Positions 1 to 11,773 of a DNA stretch of 64,000 bases are shown here, piece by piece. The translations under genes were made by a program, and so were the position numbers. The notes under the pieces are model-generated. The model had not been told where the DNA came from. It saw only the letters and a program-made list of their open reading frames with translations, and did not search any database. How positions within the stretch are numbered: position 1 is the first letter of the stretch; each line of letters begins with the position of its first letter. The stretch is from Hormiphora californensis (taxonomy: Eukaryota > Ctenophora > Tentaculata > Cydippida > Pleurobrachiidae). The stretch lies in contig CM035354.1 of NCBI GenBank assembly GCA_020137815.1, positions 4,127,342-4,191,341 of the forward strand, in the 5' to 3' direction.

Positions 1-116
1 AAATAGTTCACGTTTATCTGCGAATAAAGTGCAAACAATAATAAATAGAAATTTCCCTTTTTATTTATTTTTAGATGAGGAATTGTACTATAACTGACTA
101 TAACATATCCTTTCAG

Positions 117-3100
117 GCGCGTGTGGCGTTTGATGCGAAAGAGTACCAGAAGGCAGAGACATTCCTGCTTAGGGCGGAGCGGCCAGAACTAGCAGTGAAG
201 TACTACAAAGAAGGGAACCAATGGGAAGATGCACTCCGCCTAACTCAAGAGTACTTGCCACACAAACTCCAGGAGGTGCAAGATCAGTACGAGGTTTATC
301 TGAGCTCGGGAGCGGGAGGGTAAGTTCACTAAGTTGCTGTACGCAACTATTTTAGGATTTTCCCACCATACTTTAGTCGAGAAGAGTAAGATAGCCTCAA
401 ACTAACAACTAAACCTTGCCCAGTGGTCGAGATGATATGCTAACACCAGCCAAGACCTGGGAAGCTAATGGCGACTACAATCGTGCTATAGAGGCGTATC
501 TGAAGATGACCATAATGCAGAGCACTGACTACTCTTTATTGGAGGAGGTATAGTTACCTAGCTAGACTCTGTTTCGCGTGCCCCAAATGTAAAGGAGGGT
601 TAAAACATATAACAAATAGTTCCATTTATTTAGCTAGCTTCTAGCAGTCGTGGATCTACAATATCAGCTGTGTAGCCATGTGTTCCAAACAGTGTTCCAA
701 ATAGTGTTATTTGTTCGAGCTTCTCGTGTTATAAAGGCTTGAGAACAAGACTATCCCTACAACATATTCTTGAGATAATGTTTGAACTTGCCAACCTGCA
801 ACCATCAATAGCCCTAAATAACAACTATCCTCCTTACAGGTTTGGTACAAGGCTCTAGAATTGGCTTTGAAGTTTGTCCCGGCGAAAGCTCAAGCAGTTG
901 GAAATACTGTCGCACAGCGCCTTGCAGAGATCTCCCGATTTGAAAGTGTAAGTTTAAATTAATTTGGACCAATCTTCTGCTGCTGATCTTACAGAGCAAC
1001 TTACTAAAAGTACGGGTAATTTTGTCCCGTGAGGGACCAACTGAGGGACCAACTTACAAGAATTACCCTGTGACTAGCGAGAGGTCGTAGGAGGCCGCAG
1101 TACTACATGCCCAGGTGCAGTAGTGCTGCGGCTATAATACTAGCGGGGTAGAAAAGTTTAAAGTAGAAATCTTAAAGTTATCACTATCAAAACTGATGCT
1201 TATACGGAATCACTATATAGCTGGTGATCGGGACTATTAAGCTGTTATAGACAGTATATTGCTGCATTACCTACACACCCACGTCCCACACATTGGCTAG
1301 TGCAATGTAGGATATGAGAAACACCCAATTATATGAGAAATACCCATGTGCGAGAACTCTGGTAAAACGAGGTACCCCTTATAATTGAGGCCCAACTTAT
1401 TGAGTTACAAGCATCTATAACACACCTCACTCCCATGCCAGGCTGGCGAGGCTTATTTGTCTATTGAGAGGTACAAGGAGGCAATAGACATGTTCGTCAA
1501 GGCAGAGAGATGGGATAGAGCCAGGGTTATTGCTCGAGAACACGCCCCTCAATTCGAACAACGAGTCGAACACGAGTAAGTATCAAGCTGGTTCAAGCGG
1601 AACTTGGATGTTTTGATTTTTGAAGATTCAACCAGACTTCATACAATCTCTATTATAATTTGGAGATGAACGACGTCGTGATGGTCGTTCGTTAGGCGGT
1701 ATCTAAGCGACAGGCGACTGCTCCTTCATAAAACACTTTATAGGCACAAAGCTGTAAAGCTGTTGCTCACACTTTTGGAACTTCCAGCGGAAGTTTGTTA
1801 ATATTTTCGAATGACTTTTAACAGGCCAGTCCCCATAGTTACCAATTCAGTTGCCATGGCAACCGTGTTATTGACGTTGAAAGTGGCAAATGAGCCACAC
1901 GGCGAAGCCGGGTGGGTTATCAAAAGGCCCTTACTTGAGGCGCACCCAATGGGTGCGCTAGTTAATAGAATACCGAGAATAAAATACCCCCTCCTCCACT
2001 GACCACGGTTCATAACTACAGATACCCCCTCCTCCACTGACCACGGTTCATAACTACAGATACCCCCTCCTCCACTGACCCTGGTTTATTACTACAGATA
2101 CCAAATACCCCGTCCTCTGCTCACCCCAGTTCATAACTGCAGATACCCCCTCATCCGCTCACCTCCACCTTATTATTACAGATACGTTGACAGTCTAAAG
2201 AAGCGAGGCAAGGCTGAGGAGTTGGCTAATGTTGATGTCATTGCTGGGCTGGATCTCTTGGCAAACAGGGGACAGTGGGCCAAGTGTCTGCAGACAGCAG
2301 AAAATGAAGGGGTGGAGGTGCTAAATAAATATGTGGCGCTCTACTCCGCTCAGCTTCTGCAGGAGGGACAGCCCATGTATGCACTCAACGTGTTTGCACA
2401 GTATGGATCCTCCCCTAATCCCGCCAATTTTAACTTGTACAGGTAAGGAGGATTGAATTAGTATCACATTTGTTAAGATTTAGAAAATAAAAGATGGGCG
2501 AGGTTTTGTCGCAGAATAGAATGAACGAGACGCCAAGGCGCTACTGGTGTCTGGTCTTGTAAGCTAGATCAAACCGGTTGGCTAGAAAATCCCACGGCCC
2601 ACGCGGAGAAAATCAAAGACTTCTTGCACTAGATATTATGTAAACCTAGATACTTGCATATGCACTAGATATTATGCAAACGTAGTATCTATAAATGCTC
2701 AACTAACTTAGCGGCTAAGTATTGAATATAAAGGGTGGGCTGAGCATCCGTTAGCTTCGATTGGAAGAACTTACATTGCTTGCTGTGAGAAAATAACTAA
2801 ATATCGAGGTTCAATCTTGCGGCGTATTATATAAGCTGCTCATGTATTCCCACGACCCACACGTCCACACTTCACTTCTCTACGTGTGTTACAGTGTAAA
2901 CGTAACTCCATACTAGGTTTACTATTCCGGTAGTGAAAATGCCGGGGTATGGAAGAATATACAACTTCTATGGAAGAATATACAACTTCTATGGAAGAAT
3001 ATACAACTTCTATGGAAGAATATACAACTTCTATGGAAGAGTATACAACTTCTATGGAAGAATATACAACTTCTATGGAAGAGTATACAACTTCTATGGA

Positions 3101-4625
3101 AGAATATACAACTTCTATGGAAGAATATACAACTTCTATGGAAGAGTATACAACTTCTATGGAAGAATATACAACTTCTATGGAAGAGTATACAACTTCT
3201 ATGGAAGAATATACAACTTCTATGGAAGAATATACAACTTCTATAGAAGAATATTTTGACGATTACCTTATTACCGAAATATCGAGGGACCGTTCAGGAT
3301 GGATTCACTGCATTTAATGCATTTATATGTCCCAATTAGATGTGCTGTCTGTCAGGCCAATGTGCTCTGACAAAGTGTTGTAGTAAAGCTTGTACTTGTC
3401 GTCTGTGTTCAATTTTAGGGGGTCGGGGGGGATGTGTTCATATTAATATTCAAGGGGTTATACAAATTACCACAATCAAACAGCTAACATCTCCATTTCC
3501 CTTCAGGCGAATGTGTAGTGACTTATTCCTGACTGAGTCCTTCAGTTCCCTAACTGCCTACAAGACGTGGTCCTCCCTCCGTGATGTCCTCTCCAGCCTA
3601 GTGGAGAAGATACCCGACAACAAAGAGTTCTCTACCCTCCTGGAGTGTGCACATCTCCTATCAGTTAGGACATCATGTGCAGGCCATAAACAACTCTTTG
3701 AAATTGGGGTTAAAGCGGCCGTGGCTATGTTACGCTACACAAACTACCTCATTCCCGATAAGACTTTCTACGAAGCAGGGATTGCATGTCGTTCAATTGG
3801 TTGGAATAATATGGCATTTGTGTTCCTAAATCGGTTCCTGGATATTTGTGATGCGATCGAGGACGGTAATACGGACATGCTGGATCACAGCGATTTTGCT
3901 GATACCGATATACCGTATGATATAATGCTCCCCGAGGATCACTCGATACAGGTATTAACCTCTATTTACCAGGACCTCGATTTATCGGTATCTCGATTTA
4001 CCGGGACCTCGATTTACCGTGCAAAAACCTTTCGTCCTTTCCCTCCTCTAGTAAATTGAGGTTTGACTATAACTTGACAATTATCCCTGTACAGGAGGAT
4101 GAGCGAGAGGAAGCAAAGGAGTGGGTTCTAGCTGTTAGCATGGATCAGAGGGTCCAACAGGTTCTGAATACAGACGAGAGGGGGTGTTACGAGGCCAGTC
4201 TGGTGAATATCCACACCTCTGTTACATCACCACAGTGCATCCTTACCGGTTAGTTAGTTTGTTTGTTTGTTTTAGGAAACTGGGATACTGAGCTCTCCCC
4301 CTGATCTTGATCTTTTCTTTCCTTATATTACCGGTTAGTTAGCTAGCAATTCGTTCTACTACTACAGTTTCCCACTAAAAAGTTTACATGTTCCCAGTTT
4401 GTCGACTCTCACAGTGTCAAATATTTACACACATCTCTCTCAGGTTACCCAGTTCTCAGAGGAGAGGTTGTGTTCCGAAACTCTTCCAGGGTTGCCAATA
4501 AGGATGACTGGAATGTTTATGTTATGGCCCGCAAAGTTACCCACAGTGTGGAATGTCAAGATGTCCTGAGCTACCTTCAACAGCTAACGGGGGCACCCTC
4601 AAACCCCAGCTATTCTTTCCAGTAG
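117..4625 (+). CDS. IFT172: IFT172, C-terminal part (8 exons, 5' end outside window)
   Basis: Intraflagellar transport protein 172, a peripheral IFT-B subunit needed for turnaround of IFT trains at the ciliary tip. Exons 117-319, 424-547, 840-947, 1442-1575, 2182-2442, 3507-3951, 4095-4248 and 4444-4625 join in phase and give about 536 residues, the alpha-helical TPR-like C-terminal half (the vertebrate protein is about 1750 aa). Landmarks: [19 protein letters not shown] near the start, [11 protein letters not shown] in exon 5, [20 protein letters not shown] and [11 protein letters not shown] in exon 6, [11 protein letters not shown] and [11 protein letters not shown] in exon 7, and a final serine/glycine-poor tail ending SYSFQ. 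All eight exons are intact. The gene ends 655 bp from the convergent SNX gene. Introns 4 and 5 carry minisatellites. Confidence 0.96.
1984..2181 (+). repeat. 38-bp minisatellite of splice-acceptor-like units in IFT172 intron 4
   Basis: About five degenerate copies of a roughly 38-bp unit, each containing a pyrimidine-rich CCCCTCCTCC block and an ACTACAGATA or similar end. The last unit ends in the real 3' splice site (ATTACAG then ATACGTTGAC) of IFT172 exon 5. Confidence 0.8.
2944..3258 (+). repeat. 21-bp minisatellite in IFT172 intron 5
   Basis: About 15 tandem copies of a 21-bp unit (core TATGGAAGAATATACAACTT) that differ mainly by A/G at one position. Because 21 is a multiple of three, two frames stay open and read as MEEYTTS or YNFYGRI heptads. 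Position between IFT172 exons 5 and 6, with splice sites on both sides, says it is intronic. Confidence 0.9.
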
Positions 4626-5280
4626 AGACTATATTATTTGAGACTCTGTAATATGTAGAATGAATGAATTACAGGAGATAGGTTTATTATCTAGGTTGAT
4701 ATGTGACTGTGAGACAGAGCATACCCCACGAGGAAGGGGCAACCCTCGCAGTCATTAGTGGGATATCGTGGGTACCTTGTTATACCCTATCTCACTGCAG
4801 GAGGGTTAGAAAAGGACAATACCTGAACGATATTGGAAACTGTATGATATATTTCTCTATGTGTATATTACACTGTGTATAATGTAAATCTTCATGTTTG
4901 ACAGCAATTCCTTGTTTTTTAGTACAATATAATACTGGCAGTGGGCCTGGACAGTTAATTCGCTCACTTTCACTTTGAAATAGAAGGGAGGGGTATGACC
5001 CCACCCCTCTCTTTGGGTCTCTTTCCTTACTCTATGTATCAGCTTGAGCTATACACACGTCACATGACACAGTACACTGTACACACATGACGCTCCTCAC
5101 ACAAGAGATAAGGCCCACTGCCAGAGTGTAAAACAAGTTGGGTTTCATGTATCTTGACAAGAATCAGTAAAATTATAAAGGTACACATACGATATTCAAA
5201 CTAAACAGTAAAACAGAACTCTCTCTTCCATTGCATTCCTTGACGAAATTTCTCATTCATCTTTTATTCCCAATTAAAGT
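4626..5280. other. intergenic, convergent IFT172/SNX 3' flanks
   Basis: 655 bp between two stop codons facing each other. I see only imperfect inverted repeats near 4720-4800 and no coding sequence. Confidence 0.6.
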
Positions 5281-6833
5281 TCACGCATCAACGAAAACAG
5301 GGGCATGCACTTTCGTCAGTTTATTGTCTTTGCTTCCGGCAGAAAAGCTTTCCAAGAACCTGATGATCTGAAAGAGGGATGGAGGGTTAGAAATGAATTA
5401 GGATGGAGCTCAATTCAGTTGTGCAACAACAATTATACCAACAAACAAACACACAAACACGTCGGAGCGTAGTGTAAACATAAGGTGATGGAGTGCGCGC
5501 GCCTTGCGCCGAGATCCCACTAAAATTGTGATTCGGCGTTTCGCGCCAGCCGAACATCCCGACACTTACCTGATTTTCTGCATCTATCAATTTCTGAAAG
5601 TACGTCCTCGTCGACTCTTTGATGTCTTTCACCCATACCTTCTTCAAAGACGCGTATTTCCTCTTTCAAGTTTTTGCTTACCACTTCGAAGTCTTCCTGG
5701 ACACTTTTCAACCTTTCCCTCCCACTGTAAATTGGGTTGAAGTGTTACTTTGACTTCCTATTAGCACCTCTCCCAAGCTTCAAGAGGCAGGATGTATTAC
5801 ACACTTACAAATCTGATATCTTCTTCACATTGAGCCACTCGATCTGTTTTCCCCTGTAACGTTGCTTTACTTTTTGCATCTCTCTTCTTGGCAAGGGTTG
5901 TTTGGGCTGACTCCCAAAGACTGAATGCCTTTACTCGCTCGTCAAACGCTGCCTAAAAGAGGAAACGGGTTCACTAAGTTAATAGAAGTAACAGTTAATT
6001 ATCCTGCACATGACACTTCCCTCAGTATGTGCTCTCTCTCTTTCTATCTCTCTCTTCTATCTCTCTCTCAGTCCCACTTATCTTTAATTTTCTGTCTTGT
6101 AGAATCCCCCATTCAAACTCGATAACCCTCATCTCATCATGATGCGAAGGGAGTTATCGAGTGAATGGGGGTACGAAGATGATGATGATGATCGTGACTT
6201 CACCAGTCTCGATCCCACTCTGAATCCAATAATTTAACGTATAGTACTAACCTTCGTAGCCTGGATGATGGAAATGTAATCTTTCACCGTTTCCCCAAAA
6301 ATAAACAAATCTCCGTCCGCCATCTCAGTGTGTACGTTACTAAGGTTCATCTCTAGTTCTGATAATTTGGTGATAGCACGGCGCAGTGATGCGTTATCTT
6401 CTCCTTCACCTGGTGGGATGGATCACATTTTAGACTGGGGTGTGTTTTAGACTGGGGTAGGGATTGGATTGGTTTCACGGTGGGCAAAACAGCCATTGCG
6501 GCTAATAAACAATCAACCGATCCTTATTTGTTAATGCTATTTCGCAGAGACATGACTGGATCCACTCAACACAGTCTCATTTAGTGCCTTACAGGATTCT
6601 AATAATAGAACTCATAGATTGGTTTCTAGGATGGGGGGAGATAAGATTGCAATGAGAAAAGAAAAAGCTATTAATTCTTTGATAGTAATGGGAAGGGGGC
6701 AGTGAATGTCAAAGCAAGTGCCAAGTGTGAGATGTGTGAGGAAGGGAGGGGAGGGGAAAAGAGTTTTACTCAAAATACAGATAACAGTGGAATACAGGGC
6801 GGTACTGCCAGAGAGAAAGAGAGAAAGAGAGAA

Positions 6834-6900
<67 letters not shown>

Positions 6901-9900
6901 AAGAGAGAAAAGGGTGGTAAATTGGTTTGAAACTTTATACTCGACCAACTGCACACCTGCAGTAGGCCGCAGCAGGGTACACTCACACACACCAATACTT
7001 TTCAAAACAAACCATCTCAGATAAGTGTCTCAGAATCTAACTTTATTATTTATTTAGAAAAATAACACGATCATCTAACAAGCACATATATTATTCAGCA
7101 TTGTTAGCGTTTTTTCAAACGAATCAACCAACGCCGCTTGATCAATCATCGAAAATGTGTTCATTATACTTTTTTTGCTGACTAATATTAATATGTAAAG
7201 TAGGGACAAAATATTTTGCTCTTATAGCTTTACTGAACCCCGGTAGAGCGGGCTAAATAAAATAAAATACAGTGTGAGCAACAAATACCAACCTAAGTGG
7301 AGACACGATGAACTGAAAGCGGCGGACTTGGCTGCCAGATCCCTCCTATCAGCCACAATATTATCCACAACAGCCAGAATCTTCTTCAGAGTTTCCTCCA
7401 TCTCTGAAAAATGAACCGAGTTATGACGTCAAAATGTTGCATCATGTATAATGTATATGACGTCACTACGTGACATATGTATCGTGGATTTGATTAACAA
7501 CTCCTTACCCAAGATGTGTTGTTGTTTGTCCTCGTACCATTCGTCTACCTCGTTGATACGGGCTGTCGCCTTGGTAACCATGGTCTCCATACTCTTCATG
7601 AAACCTGTAATGAGATATACATCATGTTGTTGTCTCAAAAAGATTGCCTACTCCAAACCGGGCCGACATAACGGTCATGTAGTAGTATGACAACTAACTA
7701 TGTTGATATATCAACAATACAATCACGGTGATCGTTTGACAAGTATACAACTGCTTGTGTGGTAGTTGCTACTAATTTAGTAGTTTCATTAATCAAATAA
7801 CTACACGAGAGAGGAACGTTAGTGGGGGATATTGTGTGAGAAGTGTAGTACTGATTTCTCCAATGGACAATACCACTTACCAGATATCTGTTGCAGTTCA
7901 AGAGGAAACTAATATGTAAATTGTATACCCCAGCTAATGTGTATTATGAAACAGGGCCGGGGGAAGGGGGTGCCACGGTGACCACTGACCCTCTTAACAG
8001 TCCCCTTACCTTTGATTCCCGATGCGTTAGGGTTTGGTCGAGGAGCATCCTCCTCCTGCAGGAACCTCCTCAGAGTCTCATCTTTACTGATCAGATTGTG
8101 GGCCATCAGACGATTCAGGTACCTGACGGGAGACCACAATTGTAAATTAAATCTTGTGTTATATCGTGAAAGTCGGTATGATCGCCGAGATACGAAAGAA
8201 TAATATGTAATATGTGTAATTGGGGGGGGGGGGTGCAGCCCCAAAAAATTCAAACTTTTTCCGAAACCCAGGGTATGGTTGGTTTTTTTTGGTCGTTTTT
8301 GGTCGTTTTTGGTTGAAATTTCTTTGATTTTTTTTGGTCGTTTTTGATTTTTTTTGATCGTTTTTTATTTTTTTTGATCGTTTTTTATTTTTTTTGAATT
8401 TTTTTGATCGTTTTTGAATTTTTTTGGATCGTTTTTGATTTTTTTTGATTGTTTAATGTTGAACAAAAAGTTCAAAAAAAATCAAAAACGATCAAATAAA
8501 ATAAAAAACGATCAAAAAAATTCAAAAAAAATCAAAAACGATCAAAAAAAATCAAAAAAGATCAAAAAAAATAAAAAAAGATCAAAAAAAATCAAAAAAA
8601 TCAAAAAAGATCAAAAAAAATCAAAAAAGATCAAAAAAATCAAAAACGACCAAAAAAATCAACACTTTTGAAAATCCAGGGTATGGTTGGTTTTTTTTGG
8701 GCTGCACCCCCCCCCCCCCCCCCCCGTAATTTCAATATTATCGCACTGATTTTTCAGATGTAGGAGGTATGTAGACTTTACTCACCTTTCAAGAGCTGCC
8801 TTCCTTCGTTTAATAAATAAGCTGGGGTCTTGTGTATTTTCCGTACTACTACCTCCACCTCTAAAACGCAACTTGGCAGTTCCTGAACGGGGGAAGGGGG
8901 TTGTTGTGGGGGTTGCTAGTGGTGGGTCGCAGTGGGGGAGGGGGGTTGTTGTGGGGGTTGCTAGTGGTGGGTCGCAGTGGGGGAGGGGGGTTGTTGTGGG
9001 GGTTGCTAGTGGTGGGTCGCAGTGGGGGAGGGGTTTGCTCAGTTCCCCTACCTAGCACTCAGGGGGTATTAGTAGTAGGCCGTACGGGAGCTGCTTAGCT
9101 ACTCCTACCTAGCACGCAGGTGGGCTTCTACAGCCTGCAAGGGGTTGCTCAAGCTCTCTTGCAACAACAATAAGACCGACACAACTGCACTAGATAAGAT
9201 CTATTTTGATAATAGATATCTACAATCTTGCCTTTTTAGCACACCCCTAGCACCCGCGGCTAGCACACCTTATTAATTGCGTTCTTCTTTGCCACACCTA
9301 TTTTAGCATAAATGTTACCGCTCTCAAACAGTTTATGCTAAAGTTTGAGTCACACTCAATAACAGTACGGTGTTCCGTCATATAAATCGTTGCCTAAGAC
9401 GCGGTCTACGACGTCTAAGAAGCAGTCGTAGACCGCGTCCAATATGACGGAGCACCACTGTAAGTCAGACTCATCCCCCTCACACAAAAGGCAGTCAGTC
9501 ATGCAATTCGTCTTCTTCTCCAGTCATGCACTCACCCATAAAGTTCTTCTCCGGTACAGGGGGCACTATAACTCCTCTGGGAAGGTAGTTCTCCACAATA
9601 AGTTGATGGAGGACAAAGAAGTCGTTATATCTTCTCTGGACCGTCGTCTTCGGAGCATCGCCCAACTGAAACAGAGAGTGTTAAATGAAAAGATACCCAT
9701 ATTAAGGCTAACTAAAAGAAATACAATAATAAATATCGCTCCTACATTTTGGGCTTTATAACGGAGCACAAGCACGCTCTGTGAGGGTTCGGTAGAAGAA
9801 TTATTAGGTAAAGAGATGATTTGAGTGGCACACATGGTATAGTAGTAGTAGTACTTACCGTGGTACCTCAGCTCACACTGGGTTCTTACCGTGGCTTGTA

Positions 9901-11013
9901 TCGTGTAAATGATGTAGCTGCTGTATCCTTCACCTGGGAACATCATGTGGTAATGTGTGTAACATGTACCCCCTTTGTTATCCTCTCTCTTTCTAGATTT
10001 ACTAAAGTCTTCTCATCTTTCATATCTTTTTTCATCATTCTCTGGCATTATTCCAAAAAGTAAAAACTTACCGACTTTTGTGTAGTTTGGGATTTCGATA
10101 CTATAACTTTCCTTGGGGCTCGATTTCTTGTCTCCGTTTACCTACAGAGATTAGTGCTGGAATTTTAGTTAGTCACCTTAGCAACAAATGTTAAGATTCT
10201 CAACCGGCTAAAGCTAGTGATTATGCTATAAGCGGGAAAGGGTGACCCGTTTTCAACTTTTCTAGGAATTCTTACCCAACCAACAGATTTTTTCAACTGA
10301 GCTGATTCCTTCGCAGCATTCAGCAGGGCAGTAGTTTTTGTGTCATCTAAAGCACAGCCAACCGCAGGGGTGTTAAAGGGAACGCGATCGTGATCTGAAA
10401 TATATAACAACCATGTTATTGCAAAACTAAGTTGTGCTGGGAAACTAAGGATTTTAAACTGACAGGATTTAGGAGTTTAGGTGGTTTAACACTAAGCGAG
10501 AGGAAGCCTCGGAAACAAATCTTAGACAACTCATTCTAAAGTAAGAGATCGAACGAGAAAATCAAATCCTAAACATAGTAACTATTACCGGAATTAGTTC
10601 GAACGGGAATGAAAATCTAAACAGTAAAACTAACCGGAATTAGTTCGAACGGGAATGGCACCCTGGAGGTTACTCTCTTCCTCTTCATCATCATCATCAT
10701 CAAAGAGGTCAGGTTGTGTTGGCGGGGTTCGCTCATCACTACTTCCAAACAAATCCTCCCTATCATCCTCTATCCCCGCCAAATCTTCCTTTTCTTCCAT
10801 ATCAAACAGGGCATCCTTGTCCTCTGCAGCAGGGACATCAACCACAGGATCATCCTCATCTTCTTCTTCTTCAGGCTCACAGATAACTACGGCTGGGGTC
10901 GGAACAGTTTGTTCCCCCTCCTCCTCCGGGAACCCGTCATCGTCGTTGTCGCTAGCAAAGAGGTCATCGTGACCTTGTTCAGGAGCTGGTGAGTCGAGGC
11001 CCGGTGAGCTCAT
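5281..11013 (-). CDS. SNX1/2: Sorting nexin SNX1/SNX2 (Vps5-type PX-BAR retromer subunit), 13 exons
   Basis: Membrane-bending subunit of the endosomal SNX-BAR (retromer/ESCPE-1) coat. Exons: 10635-11013, 10276-10394, 10072-10141, 9890-9933, 9536-9665, 8786-8858, 8010-8122, 7509-7604, 7293-7403, 6252-6409, 5809-5952, 5570-5724, 5281-5367; about 558 aa (human 519-522). The N-terminus is acidic and carries four DLF-type motifs (DDLF, DALF, EDLF, PDLF), the kind known to bind the SNX27 FERM domain. A PX domain follows (RRYNDF phosphoinositide-binding loop, PPVPEKNF), then a BAR coiled coil to the end. Exon 12 (5570-5724) is broken: its length is 2 mod 3, and homology to vertebrate SNX1 is restored only by skipping one base near 5700 and one near 5643. 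Start ATG chosen as the first one before the acidic region. Confidence 0.93.
6811..6893. repeat. (GA)n microsatellite
   Basis: GAGA/GAAA run of about 80 bp in SNX intron 9. Confidence 0.95.
8222..8725. mobile_element. G-tailed inverted-repeat element 1 (504 bp)
   Basis: Begins with a run of 12 G and ends with a run of 19 C. Next to the runs are inverted repeats (TGCAGCCCCAAAAAA and its complement). Flanked by the 6-bp direct repeat GTAATT at 8216-8221 and 8726-8731. The interior is a T-rich array (TTTTTTGATCG-like units) on the left and its complement (CGATCAAAAAA-like units) on the right. CAGGGTATGGTTGG occurs near both ends in the same orientation. Lies in SNX intron 6. No coding capacity seen. 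Confidence 0.75.
8896..9030. repeat. 45-bp tandem repeat, three exact copies
   Basis: G-rich unit (contains GGGTCGCAGTGGGGGAG) at 8896-8940, 8941-8985 and 8986-9030 with no difference I can see; in SNX intron 5. Confidence 0.9.
9362..9463. repeat. ~100-bp hairpin
   Basis: Inner perfect stem GACGCGGTCTACGAC / GTCGTAGACCGCGTC with a 12-nt loop, plus an outer near-perfect stem (ACAGTACGGTGTTCCGTCAT against ATGACGGAGCACCACTGT). In SNX intron 5. A tiny foldback element is likely; a structured RNA is possible. Confidence 0.7.
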
Positions 11014-11773
11014 AGACACACTACTAAGAGGGAATGGGGGAGCATTAAGGTATGTGGAAAATATTCGTCGGAAACATGTATTATTTGATCTTGTAATCTT
11101 GTAATCTTGTAACAAATGAGAACAAATAAAACAAATAATTCAGCCTCTCTGAACTCATTCAGTTTAGCAACTATGTCATAGCCAGGCGCCGTTACGATCT
11201 GGGTGTTTTGAGGCCTGTTTACAGCACCCTGAATTAAAATTGCTCTAACCACCAAAGTCCAAACCACTCAACTGTTTTGGCTAATCCAAAATTTATCGGA
11301 TAGGAAATCTCAAGCCTTAACCCCAACCCAAACACCAGCCCTAGCCCCTTACCCTGACCCTTTTTTAGCTCTGAGTTCTGACCCTAACAAACCGTGAGTG
11401 CTGACACTCAAAACACCCAGATTTTCCCGTAGAGGAAGAGTAGTTGGCAAACGCTACTGGCCCCCGATAAGGATAAGGCAGCGCTTTTGAAGAAAATTGA
11501 AAAACCGAAAAGAATTTAATCTGAATCGAAGAACGAGAGATTTGAAAAATCCACGCGCAGCCCAGGATTTTTTGTCAGCACTGATATGCTTTCGGCGTGG
11601 GAAAAATGCGCGCAGCGTGAGAATTTCCGACGCGACTGTAGCTTAGAGCTTTTACTTCCACTAAGAAACGCAACTTATTTTTTCTTCTCAGTTTAGAAGT
11701 CCGTTTTACGTTTTCTGTGTAACAACCTGTAACGTGTGCTCAGTGTACACTGTCATCTTCCACCACCAGTAAA
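11014..11773. promoter_or_regulatory. divergent promoter region SNX / CCDC66-like
   Basis: 760 bp between the two divergent start codons. It contains a MITE-like repeat (11187-11425) and a more CpG-containing stretch (11550-11700) just before the + strand gene. No specific promoter element can be assigned. Confidence 0.5.
11187..11425. mobile_element. MITE-like repeat, second copy near 45976
   Basis: Starts GGCGCCGTTACGATCTGGGT and ends with the inverse CAAAACACCCAGATTTT. The left part recurs at 45976-46130 and the right end at about 46969-46994. The middle has CCCTAA-like (telomere-like) C-rich repeats. Sits in the divergent promoter region. Confidence 0.6.

Noticed and set aside
2003-2181. 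CRISPR-like array
   Set aside because: Repeats are contiguous with no unique spacers, in an animal intron.
2949-3317. Repeat protein MEEYTTS
   Set aside because: It is an intronic minisatellite with a 21-bp period; openness follows from the period.
6612-6995. Leu/Ser and Arg/Glu dipeptide proteins over GA tracts (also at 23.8, 42.7 and 43.8 kb)
   Set aside because: Translations of (GA)n microsatellites.
7866-7897. Apparent SNX mini-exon (ELQQISG with a good donor)
   Set aside because: Exons 7 and 8 join in phase and align with SNX1 without it.
8414-8671. Lys/Asn-rich open frame
   Set aside because: Simple-sequence interior of a G-tailed element.
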